Of a DNA stretch of 48,847 nucleotides, positions 39,880-48,847 are shown piece after piece. The number at the start of each line of letters is the position of its first letter. Positions within the stretch are counted from its first letter, which is position 1. Made by a program: the position numbers and the translations under genes. Under the pieces are notes generated by a model, which was given only the letters and a program-made list of their open reading frames with translations, was not told the DNA's origin and searched no databases. The DNA is from Bacillota bacterium (GTDB lineage: Bacteria > Bacillota > Sulfobacillia > JAIMAT01): the NCBI GenBank assembly GCA_029961055.1, contig JASBVM010000027.1, positions 1 through 48,847 on the forward strand, in the 5' to 3' direction.

Positions 39880-40018
39880 GAAACTCCCTCCTCTGCGCTT
39901 CGGACTCCTGAGGCGCGCTCGCGCGCCGCTACCCGTGGAGTGCTCTGACCGTCCCCGGACCCTTGGGCTTCCGGGCGCGTGCAACACCTCCCCCAGGCTG
40001 GTCGGCCTCGTCCCAATG

Positions 40019-42082
<2,064 letters not shown>

Positions 42083-42102
42083 CCGGACGGCCGATCACGG
42101 GC

Positions 42103-44436
42103 GTGCGCGTGCGGGAGACGGTGCCCGACCAGATCCTGGACGAGGCGGCGCAGGTGGAGCTGGTCGACCTGCCGCCCGAAGACCTCCTGCGGCGGCTGCG
42201 CGAAGGGAAGGTCTACGTCCCGGAGCAGGCCGAGCAGGCGATCCGCCACTTCTTCCGGCCCGGCAACCTGAACGCCCTGCGCGAGCTGGCGCTGCGCCGC
42301 GCCGCCGACCGGGTCGACCGCGAGCTGCGGGAGTACATGCGCCGCCATATGATCAGCGGCCCCTGGCCGGCCCGCGAGCGGATCGTGGTCGGCGTCAGCT
42401 CCAGCCCCTCCTCGCCCTACCTGGTGCGCACGGGGCGCCAGCTGGCCAGCGCCCTGCGGGCGGACTGGATCGTGGCGACGGTGGACGTCCCGGGCTCCGA
42501 GCAGAGCCCCGAGGAGCGGGAGGCGCTGCGCCGGACGCTGAAGCTGGCGGCGGACCTGGGCGCCGAGGTGGTGCGACTGGAGGGGGAGGACCCCGCCCAG
42601 GAGCTGGTCGCCTTCGCCCGCGGCCGGAACGCCACCACCCTGGTCCTGGGGAGGAGCCTGCGGCCGCTGCTTGTCCGCCTCTTCCGTCCCACGATCACGG
42701 ACCGGGTGCTGGTGGGCTGCGAAGGGATGGGCGTCTATGTGGTCCGGCCGCCCGCCCCGACCGCCACCGTCCAACGCCGCTCCTTCCGCCTCCGCCTGGG
42801 GTCGCCGGGCGAGCGGGCGGCCGGTTACGCGGCGGCGCTCCTCGGCGCCGCGGTCGTCACCGGCGCGGTCGAGGCGGCGCGCGCCTGGGTCGACCCGGTC
42901 AACGCCGCCCTGCTCTACCTGCTGCCCGTCCTGCTGATCGCCTCGCGCTGGGGCCTGGCGCCTGCCATCGCCGGCGCGCTCCTCGGCGTCGTCGCCTACG
43001 ACCTCTTCTTCGTGGCGCCGGTGGGCCGGCTGACCGTGGCCGACTCGCGCTATGTCTTCACGCTGGTGGTCTTCCTGGCCGTGGCCGCCGTCACCTCGAG
43101 CATGGCCTCGCGCCTCCGCTGGCGAGCCCGGGCGGCCCGCCAGCGCGAGGAGCGGAACCGGATGCTCTACAGCCTGGGCCGCGAGATCAGCTCCGCCTTC
43201 GGCCTGGAGCAGGTGACGGCGGTGGTCGCGCGCAGGGTGGGCGAGACCTTCGACAGCTGGGTGGCCATCCTCACACCGGGCGACGACGGGCACCTCCGCC
43301 TCACCGCCAGCCATCCCAGCGGCTTCCAGCCAGAGGGGCGCGAGCTGGCGGTCGCCAGCTGGTCTCTCGAGCACAGGCAGATGGCCGGGCTGGGCACGGA
43401 GACGCTCTCCGGCGCCAGCGCCCTCTACGTCCCGCTCCTGACCCGCCACGGGGCCGTCGGCGTCATGGCCCTGACGCCCCGCCCGGCGCCCGAGTCGGCG
43501 GCGAGCCCCGACCCCGGCTCCGCCGCTGCCTGGTTCCGGCGACAGGGAGCCCCCGCCTCGCCGGGCCCGGCCGCCATGCCCGAGTCGCGCCGGCTGCTGG
43601 AGGCCTTCGCCGGGCTGGCGGCGGTGGCCATCGAGCGCGAGAAGCTGGCGGAGGAAGCCCAGGCCGCCCGCGCGCTGGAGGCCTCGGCCCGGCTCCACAC
43701 CGCGCTCTTCGACGCCATCGCGCACGAGCTGCGCACCCCGCTCAGCTCGGTGCTCAGCGCCTCCGACGAGCTCCTCAGCGACGAGGGCCGCTACGGCGAC
43801 GAGGCGCGGCGGCAGCTCCTGGCCGGCATCAAGCGGAGCGCGGAGCGGATGAACCGGGTGATCGGCAACCTGCTGAGCATGGCGCGCCTGGAGGGCGGCG
43901 CCCTCCACCTCCGCCTGGACTGGACGGACGTGGGCGAGCTGGTGGGCTCCGCCCTCGCGCACATGTCGGAGGCGCTGGCCGGCCGGCCCGTGCGCGTCCG
44001 GGTGGCGGAGGGGCTGCCGCTCCTGCGCCTCGACTTCGCCCTGATGCAGCAGGTGCTGGTCAACGTGCTGGACAACGCGGCCAAGTACTCGCCGGCGGAC
44101 GGCGAGATCGAGATCGACGCCCGCCAGGTGGACGACCAGGTGGAGATCCGCGTCACCGACCGAGGCCCGGGCATCCCCGCCGAGCTGACCGAGCGCATCT
44201 TCGAGCGCTTCTACCGCCTTCAGGAGCCGCACCACGAGCGGGGCATCGGCCTGGGGCTCTCGGTGGCGCGCCAGCTGGTGGAGGCGCACGGGGGGAAGAT
44301 CGAGGCGGGCAACCGCCCGGGTGGCGGCGGGCTGATCCGGATCACCCTCCCCGTGGAGAAGGGGCCAGCCGATCTGCCGCCGCGGGAGCCCGCGGGCGAG
44401 GGGGGAGCGACGGCCCGTGAACCCGACCGCGGCTGA
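42103..44436 (+). CDS. kdpD: KdpD-type osmosensitive K+ channel sensor histidine kinase, lacking its N-terminal domain
   Basis: 777 residues from GTG 42103; family members have about 890-920. Homology starts abruptly inside the KdpD sensor domain (ITGVRVRETVPDQILDEA), so the first 140-150 residues, including the Walker-type ATP site, are missing. Present in order are the end of the sensor domain (EGKVYVPEQAEQAIRHFF), a Usp domain (about 88-220), a four-helix DUF4118 membrane domain (about 235-335) and a GAF-like domain (about 350-510). HisKA follows with His541 in AHELRTPLSSVLS, then HATPase_c with NVLDNAAKYSP, DRGPGIP and GIGLGLSVAR. No ribosome site precedes the GTG. It overlaps kdpE by 20 bases. 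It may be made weakly or be nonfunctional as sensor. Confidence 0.85.
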   Translation: MRVRETVPDQILDEAAQVELVDLPPEDLLRRLREGKVYVPEQAEQAIRHFFRPGNLNALRELALRRAADRVDRELREYMRRHMISGPWPARERIVVGVSSSPSSPYLVRTGRQLASALRADWIVATVDVPGSEQSPEEREALRRTLKLAADLGAEVVRLEGEDPAQELVAFARGRNATTLVLGRSLRPLLVRLFRPTITDRVLVGCEGMGVYVVRPPAPTATVQRRSFRLRLGSPGERAAGYAAALLGAAVVTGAVEAARAWVDPVNAALLYLLPVLLIASRWGLAPAIAGALLGVVAYDLFFVAPVGRLTVADSRYVFTLVVFLAVAAVTSSMASRLRWRARAARQREERNRMLYSLGREISSAFGLEQVTAVVARRVGETFDSWVAILTPGDDGHLRLTASHPSGFQPEGRELAVASWSLEHRQMAGLGTETLSGASALYVPLLTRHGAVGVMALTPRPAPESAASPDPGSAAAWFRRQGAPASPGPAAMPESRRLLEAFAGLAAVAIEREKLAEEAQAARALEASARLHTALFDAIAHELRTPLSSVLSASDELLSDEGRYGDEARRQLLAGIKRSAERMNRVIGNLLSMARLEGGALHLRLDWTDVGELVGSALAHMSEALAGRPVRVRVAEGLPLLRLDFALMQQVLVNVLDNAAKYSPADGEIEIDARQVDDQVEIRVTDRGPGIPAELTERIFERFYRLQEPHHERGIGLGLSVARQLVEAHGGKIEAGNRPGGGGLIRITLPVEKGPADLPPREPAGEGGATAREPDRG

Positions 44437-45130
44437 GCAGCCCTGCTCGGGGCCGCTGATCCTGGTGGTGGACGACGAGGAAGCGATCCGCGACCTGCTC
44501 CGCCTCACCCTGGAGGCGCACGGCTACCGGGCGGCCACCGCCTCCACCGGAGGCCAGGCGCTGACGCTCCTGTCGGCGCTCCACCCGGATCTGGTCCTTC
44601 TGGACCTGGCGCTGCCGGACATGGACGGCGTGGAGGTGCTCCGGCGCCTGCGCACCTGGTGCCCCGCGCCGGTGCTGATCCTCTCCGTCCGCACCCAGGA
44701 AGCGGAGAAGATCGAGGCGCTGGACGCCGGCGCCGACGACTACCTGACCAAGCCCTTCGCCAGCGGCGAGCTGCTGGCGCGCATCCGGGCGGCGCTGCGC
44801 CGCCTCTCCCCCGCCGCGCGCCAGGGACGCCTGGAGGTGGGCGACCTGGTCGTCGACCTGCAGGCCCGGGCGGTGGAGGTGGCCGGCCGGCCGGTCCACC
44901 TGACGCCCATCGAGTACGAGCTCCTCAAGCTGCTCGCGCTCCACGCCGGCCAGGTGGTCACCCACCGCCAGCTGCTCCGGGCCGTCTGGGGACCCGGCTA
45001 CGAGCGCGAAACCCACTACCTCCGCGTCTACGTCGCCCAGCTCCGCCGGAAGCTGGAGCCGTACCCGGAGCGGCCGCGGCGCATCCTGAACGAGCCGGGC
45101 GTGGGCTACCGGCTGGTCGATGGGGGCTGA
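44417..45130 (+). CDS. kdpE: Response regulator of the OmpR family, KdpE type
   Basis: 237 residues. The receiver domain has the acidic pair VVDDEE at 19-21, phosphoacceptor Asp63 in LVLLDLALPDMDG, and TKPFASGELLARI with the conserved Lys. A C-terminal winged-helix DNA-binding domain follows (about 142-235; LTPIEYELLKLLALHAGQVV, THRQLLRAVWG, LRVYVAQLRRKLE). It would activate kdpFABC on K+ limitation, but those genes are not in the window. GTG 44417 lies within the end of kdpD. Confidence 0.92.
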   Translation: MNPTAAEQPCSGPLILVVDDEEAIRDLLRLTLEAHGYRAATASTGGQALTLLSALHPDLVLLDLALPDMDGVEVLRRLRTWCPAPVLILSVRTQEAEKIEALDAGADDYLTKPFASGELLARIRAALRRLSPAARQGRLEVGDLVVDLQARAVEVAGRPVHLTPIEYELLKLLALHAGQVVTHRQLLRAVWGPGYERETHYLRVYVAQLRRKLEPYPERPRRILNEPGVGYRLVDGG

Positions 45131-45193
45131 CCTCCCCGCCGTCGCCCGCCACGGCCAGGGGGAGGGGGGACCGCGCGGGCCCCGGGCCTCCGC

Positions 45194-46909
45194 CTACATC
45201 CGCTCCGGCGCGCTCACCCCCAGGAGCCCCAGCGCCCTGGCCAGCACGATCCGGGTCGCCTCGGTCAGCCCGAGGCGCGCCCGCGTCAGCTCCGGCTCCG
45301 CCGGATCGAGGACGCGGCAGCGCGTGTAGAACGAGTGGAAGAGCGTCGCCAGCTCGCGGACGTAGACCGTGATGCGGTGCGGCGCCCGCTCCTCCGCCGC
45401 CAGCCGGATCTCACCCGGGAGCTCGCCCAGCTTCCTCATCAGCTCCAGCTCGGCCGGATCGGTCAGGCGTGCCGCCGGCACCTCCCCCGGCCCGGGCGGC
45501 GTCAGGCCCTCGGCCCGTCCCTGCCGCAGGATGCTGGCGATGCGCGCGTGGGCGTACTGGACGTAGTAGACGGGGTTGGCCTCGCCCTCCAGCTTGGCCA
45601 GGTCGAGGTCGAAGTCCATGTGGCTCGAGACCGTCCGCATCAGGAAGAAGAACCGGGCCGCGTCGGTCCCCACCTCGTCCAGCAGCTCCTCCATGGTGAC
45701 GTACTCGCCGCGGCGCTTGGACATGCGGACGACCTCGCCGCCGCGGATCAGCCGGACGATCTGGTTGAGCAGCACCTCGAAGCGGTCCGCCTCGTAGCCC
45801 AGCGCCACCAGCGCGGCGCGCATCCGCGCCACGTAGCCGTGGTGGTCCTGCCCCCAGATGTCGATGACCCGGTCGAAGCCGCGGCGGAACTTGTCCACGT
45901 GGTAGGCGATGTCGGGCACGAAGTACGTCAGCTCGCCGTTGGAGCGCCGGAGCACCCGCGGCTTCTCGTCGCCGTAGCGCTCGGAGTGGAACCAGAGCGC
46001 GCCGTCCTGCTCCTCCACCGCGCCCCGGCGCTGGAGCTCCTGCACCACCCACTCCGGCCCTCCCTCCAGCCCGCGGGCGCGGATCTCCGACTCCCGCGAC
46101 CAGCGGTCGAAGCGGACGCCGTACCGCTCCAGCACGCTCTTCTGCCCCGCCACGATCCGCTCCACGGCGAAGCGGCCCATGGCGTCGCGGAGCTCCGGGT
46201 CCTCCCGGCGGAGGAGTTCCAGCCGCCGCGCCGGGTCGGCGGGCGCGTCCCACCGCTCCAGCCAGAGGCGGGCCAGGTCGCGGACGTACTCGCCCGGATA
46301 GGCTCCCTCGGGCAGCTCCACCTCCTCGCCCAGCTCCTGGCGGGCACGGAACTCCATGGCCAGGCCCAGCTTCTCGAACTGGCCGCCGGCGTCGTTGACG
46401 TAGAACTCGCGGTAGGCGTCGTACCCGGCGGCCTGCATCACCGCGGCCAGCGAGTCGCCGAAGGCGGCGGCGCGCGCGTTGACGACGTTGAGCGGGCCGG
46501 TGGGGTTGGCCGAGACGAACTCGATGTTGACCCGGATCGCCCTGGCGGGCGCCTGCCCGAAGCGGTCGCCGGCGGCCAGCACCTCCTCCACCACGGGCTG
46601 GATCCAGCCCGGCTCGAGGTAGAAGTTGAGGAAGCCCGGCCCCGCCACCTCCACGCGGCGCACCGGCGTCGGACCCGCGGGGAAGCGGCGGAGCAGCGCC
46701 TCGCCGATGGCGCGGGGGGGCTTCCTGGCGGTCCGGGCGAGCACCATGGCCAGGTTGGAGGTGTACTCCCCGTGGCCGGCCTCGCTGGGCCGCTCCACCA
46801 CGAACTCCGGCAGCTCCCCCTCCGGCAGTTCGCCCGCCTCCACGGCCTCCCGCCAGGCGCGGGCGAGCCGTGCGCGCAGGTCCTCCACCGTCCGCTCGAT
46901 CACACCCAT
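45194..46909 (-). CDS. argS: Arginyl-tRNA synthetase with a non-canonical HIGH motif
   Basis: 571 residues with the usual order: N-terminal Add1 domain (about 1-85), catalytic Rossmann domain, and DALR anticodon-binding domain (about 440-571). Family marks are VNIEFVSANPTGPL, YREFYVNDAGGQFEKLGLA, DIWGQDHHGYVARMRAAL, and MSKRRGEYVTMEELLDEVG for the KMSKS loop. At 141-144 the HIGH signature, normally HVGH after ANPTGPL, reads NVVN (bases 46478-46489), so both histidines are missing. The frame is intact and the flanks are well conserved, which argues against decay. ATG 46909 lies nine bases after GGAAGG, and GTG 46918 is less likely. It charges tRNA(Arg) in the cytosol, if active. Confidence 0.9.
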   Translation of the reverse strand: MGVIERTVEDLRARLARAWREAVEAGELPEGELPEFVVERPSEAGHGEYTSNLAMVLARTARKPPRAIGEALLRRFPAGPTPVRRVEVAGPGFLNFYLEPGWIQPVVEEVLAAGDRFGQAPARAIRVNIEFVSANPTGPLNVVNARAAAFGDSLAAVMQAAGYDAYREFYVNDAGGQFEKLGLAMEFRARQELGEEVELPEGAYPGEYVRDLARLWLERWDAPADPARRLELLRREDPELRDAMGRFAVERIVAGQKSVLERYGVRFDRWSRESEIRARGLEGGPEWVVQELQRRGAVEEQDGALWFHSERYGDEKPRVLRRSNGELTYFVPDIAYHVDKFRRGFDRVIDIWGQDHHGYVARMRAALVALGYEADRFEVLLNQIVRLIRGGEVVRMSKRRGEYVTMEELLDEVGTDAARFFFLMRTVSSHMDFDLDLAKLEGEANPVYYVQYAHARIASILRQGRAEGLTPPGPGEVPAARLTDPAELELMRKLGELPGEIRLAAEERAPHRITVYVRELATLFHSFYTRCRVLDPAEPELTRARLGLTEATRIVLARALGLLGVSAPERM

Positions 46910-46952
46910 CGTTCGCACCCTTCCTTCCGTGCTTCCGCCGGCTCCGGTTCGG

Positions 46953-47813
46953 CTAACCCCAGAGCAGCGCCGCCTCGCGGATCAGCTTGGCTCCCAGGAT
47001 CGAGGTCCGCTCCGAGAGGTCGCGGGGAGGCGAGATCTCCATCACGTCGAAGGCCACCACCTGCAGCGGCGCGAGGGCGTAGAGCGCCTGGAGGAGCTCC
47101 CGCGAGCCGATCCCGCCCGGCTCCGGCGCCCCCGTCCCGGGCGCGTAGGCCGGGTCGACGACGTCGATGTCCACGGTGAGGAAGACCGGCGCGCCGGCCA
47201 GCCGCCCCGAGCCGACCAGCCGCCGCACCGGCTCCAGCACCTCCACCGGCACCAGCTCCGTCCGCTCCCGGGCGAACTCCATCTCCTCGGGCACGGCCGA
47301 GCGGATGCCGAACTGGTGGACGCGGCCCGGCGGGAGCGCCTCGGCGATCCGCCGGAGCACCGTGGCGTGGGAGAGCGCCTCCCCCTCGTAGCGGTCGCGC
47401 AGGTCGGCGTGGGCGTCCAGGTGGATCACGTGGAGCTCGGGGTACCGGCGTGCCAGCGCCCGGAAGGTCCCCAGGCTGGCCAGGTGCTCGCCTCCCACAC
47501 CCAGGGGGAGCTTCCCCGCTTCCAGCAGCCCGTCCACCGCCTCCTCGATCCGCTCCAGCGAGAGCGCCACGTTGCCGGGGACCAGCTCGACGTCGCCGGC
47601 GTCGGCCAGCGGGTGCCGGTCAAGCCCCCGGTCCAGCTCCAGGCTATACGCTTCCAGTACGTCGGAGACCTCGCGCACGCGCGCCGGTGCCTCTCGCGTC
47701 CCGCCGCGGAAGCTGGTGGTGGCGTCGAGCGGCATCCCCACCAGCACCGCGCGCGCCTCCTCCAGGGGGACCGCACCCAGGAAGCGGCCCCCGCGCCGGA
47801 ACCTCCCCTTCAC
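46953..47813 (-). CDS. speB: Agmatinase / ureohydrolase
   Basis: 286 residues of the arginase/agmatinase family. The manganese ligands are in GGEHLAS, IHLDAHADLRD and LTVDIDVVDPAYAPGTGAPE, all complete. It lies next to spermidine synthase, overlapping it by four bases, so conversion of agmatine to putrescine plus urea is the likely reaction, as in the speE-speB pairs of Bacillota. ATG 47813. Length fits SpeB. Confidence 0.92.
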   Translation of the reverse strand: MKGRFRRGGRFLGAVPLEEARAVLVGMPLDATTSFRGGTREAPARVREVSDVLEAYSLELDRGLDRHPLADAGDVELVPGNVALSLERIEEAVDGLLEAGKLPLGVGGEHLASLGTFRALARRYPELHVIHLDAHADLRDRYEGEALSHATVLRRIAEALPPGRVHQFGIRSAVPEEMEFARERTELVPVEVLEPVRRLVGSGRLAGAPVFLTVDIDVVDPAYAPGTGAPEPGGIGSRELLQALYALAPLQVVAFDVMEISPPRDLSERTSILGAKLIREAALLWG

Positions 47814-48673
47814 CGTGCCGCCTTCCCCTCCCCCGGCAGCAGCTCCCGCACAAAGGGAGGAAGGGCGAAGGCCGCCCGGTGCACCTCGGGCGAGTAGAAG
47901 CGGAGCGGCATCCCCTCCACCCGCTCGAAGTGGACCTCCGGCCCCAGCGGGTCCGGCCCCTTCGATCCCAGGGAGAAGGTCCAGAGCCCGCCCGGGTAGG
48001 TGGGCACCGCGCTGAGATAGAGCCAGCTCCGCCCGAAGGCCTCGCGCAGGTCGCGCTGGATCCCGCGCAGGAGCTCGCGGTTGTAATAGGGCGACTCCGT
48101 CTGCGCCGCGAAGAGCCCCTGCTCGCCCAGCGCGGCCGCGGCGTCGCGGTAGAAGTCGGCGCTGAAGAGGCCCACCGCCGGCCCGACCGGGTCGGTGGAG
48201 TCGCAGAGGATCACGTCGTAGCGGTCTCCCCTCTCCGCCGCCGAGCGGACGTACTCGATGCCGTCGTCGATGTGGACCTTCAGCCGGGGGTCGTCGAAGG
48301 CCGCCGCAATCGCAGGAAGGAACCGCCGGGAGACCTCGATCACCCGCTCGTCGATCTCCACCATGTGGATCTCTTCCACCTCGCGGTGGCGGGCCACCTC
48401 GCGCAGGGTGCCGCCGTCGCCGCCGCCGACGATCAGGACCCTCCGCGGCGCCGGGTGGGTACAGAGGGCGACGTGGCTGATCATCTCGTGGTAGCCGAAC
48501 TCGTCGTTCTCGCTCGTCATGATCACGTCATCGAGGACCAGGAGCTTCCCCACCTCCGCGGTCTCGTAGACGGCGATCTCCTGGTAGCCGCTCCGCTCGC
48601 GGTGCAGCAGGGAGCGGACGCGCAGCGAGAGGCGCATGTCGCGTGTCTGCTCCTCGGTGAACCAGGTGTTCAC
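47810..48673 (-). CDS. speE: Polyamine aminopropyltransferase (spermidine synthase)
   Basis: 287 residues. WFTEEQTRDMRLSLRV opens the N-terminal beta domain, and the Rossmann core shows VLIVGGGDGGTLREVARH (cofactor loop) and VEIDERVIEVSRRFLP. VILCDSTDPVGPAVGLFS carries the DSTDPVGP gate-loop motif with the catalytic Asp. It transfers an aminopropyl group from decarboxylated SAM to putrescine. GTG 48673 has GGAGGTGGG about five bases upstream; the longer frame to 48823 lacks homology. First gene of speE-speB. Confidence 0.94.
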   Translation of the reverse strand: MNTWFTEEQTRDMRLSLRVRSLLHRERSGYQEIAVYETAEVGKLLVLDDVIMTSENDEFGYHEMISHVALCTHPAPRRVLIVGGGDGGTLREVARHREVEEIHMVEIDERVIEVSRRFLPAIAAAFDDPRLKVHIDDGIEYVRSAAERGDRYDVILCDSTDPVGPAVGLFSADFYRDAAAALGEQGLFAAQTESPYYNRELLRGIQRDLREAFGRSWLYLSAVPTYPGGLWTFSLGSKGPDPLGPEVHFERVEGMPLRFYSPEVHRAAFALPPFVRELLPGEGKAAR

Positions 48674-48730
48674 AGTACCCACCTCCAGAAGCCCTTGCCC
48701 TGAGCCACGTTGCGGTCGCTTCCCCCGGCG

Positions 48731-48752
48731 ATTGGGGACCCAATCGGGGACC
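48731..48752. repeat. TTGGGGAC-type repeat at the right edge
   Basis: ATTGGG, GA, CCCAAT form a short inverted repeat (48731-48744), followed by a second partial copy, AATCGGGGACC. The same wording occurs at 12125-12226. It lies about 60 bases upstream of speE. The rest of 48674-48847 shows no supported gene. Confidence 0.45.
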
Positions 48753-48847
48753 GCTGCACGAACGCGGTGCCGTTGCCGCCGCAGAGCCTGGAGCGCCGGG
48801 TCGCCCAGGGGAATCCTCCGCATCGCGGCCGATCACACGGGCGCACC

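Overview
The window (about 70% G+C, many GTG and TTG starts, strong AGGAGG-type ribosome sites) looks like a chromosome piece of a high-G+C member of the Bacillota, of the Symbiobacterium/Thermaerobacter/Limnochordia kind. Evidence: an SLH-anchored S-layer-type protein with Big2 domains, a stalk-domain secreted protein, GatCAB, a lipoprotein-dependent peptide ABC transporter, a flagellar cap protein, an 11-gene nuo operon lacking nuoEFG, and homing-endonuclease-associated repeats. No rRNA, tRNA, CRISPR array or origin was seen. The species assignment is inference.

Layout. 1-5.8 kb (cell surface, motility, decay): tail of an unknown gene, a gene-free stretch, a coiled-coil M23 peptidase, fliD, a dead IS256-family transposase and a TPR protein. 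5.8-9.3 kb: a 1054-residue SLH/Big2 surface protein with a 28-nt inverted repeat in its leader. 9.3-11.5 kb: a palindromic operator-like site, a hairpin and a 664-residue protein built almost entirely of homing-endonuclease-associated (HTH-like) repeats in two alternating types. 11.5-13.0 kb: gene-poor debris with a doubtful small ORF, TTGGGGAC-type dispersed repeats, a frameshifted DUF6036-like pseudogene and a terminator-like hairpin.

13.0-23.1 kb: one minus-strand operon nuoABCDHIJKLMN, with tight or overlapping junctions and a TATAAT box just upstream of nuoA. It encodes the membrane arm and the Q-module of complex I, with no NADH-dehydrogenase module. 23.1-28.3 kb: a queG-DUF84 fusion, a CAP/stalk-domain exported protein, an RlmCD/TrmA-type rRNA methyltransferase and an acylphosphatase. 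28.4-31.7 kb: gatCAB in the usual order. 31.8-39.9 kb: a seven-gene Opp/Dpp-type operon with one binding protein, one permease pair and two complete ATPase pairs.

40.0-45.1 kb: a rearranged zone. A 3' piece of ligA, a two-domain ECF-type ATPase cut at both ends and a kdpD lacking its N-terminal sensor domain abut with no mobile element between them, followed by an intact kdpE. 45.2-48.7 kb: argS, whose HIGH signature is replaced by NVVN, then speE-speB for polyamine metabolism. A second TTGGGGAC repeat lies at the right edge.

The most noteworthy items are the two-type repeat protein with its regulatory-looking upstream region, the QueG-DUF84 fusion, the ArgS without HIGH histidines, the triple truncation at 40.1-42.1 kb and the doubled ATPase set of the peptide transporter.
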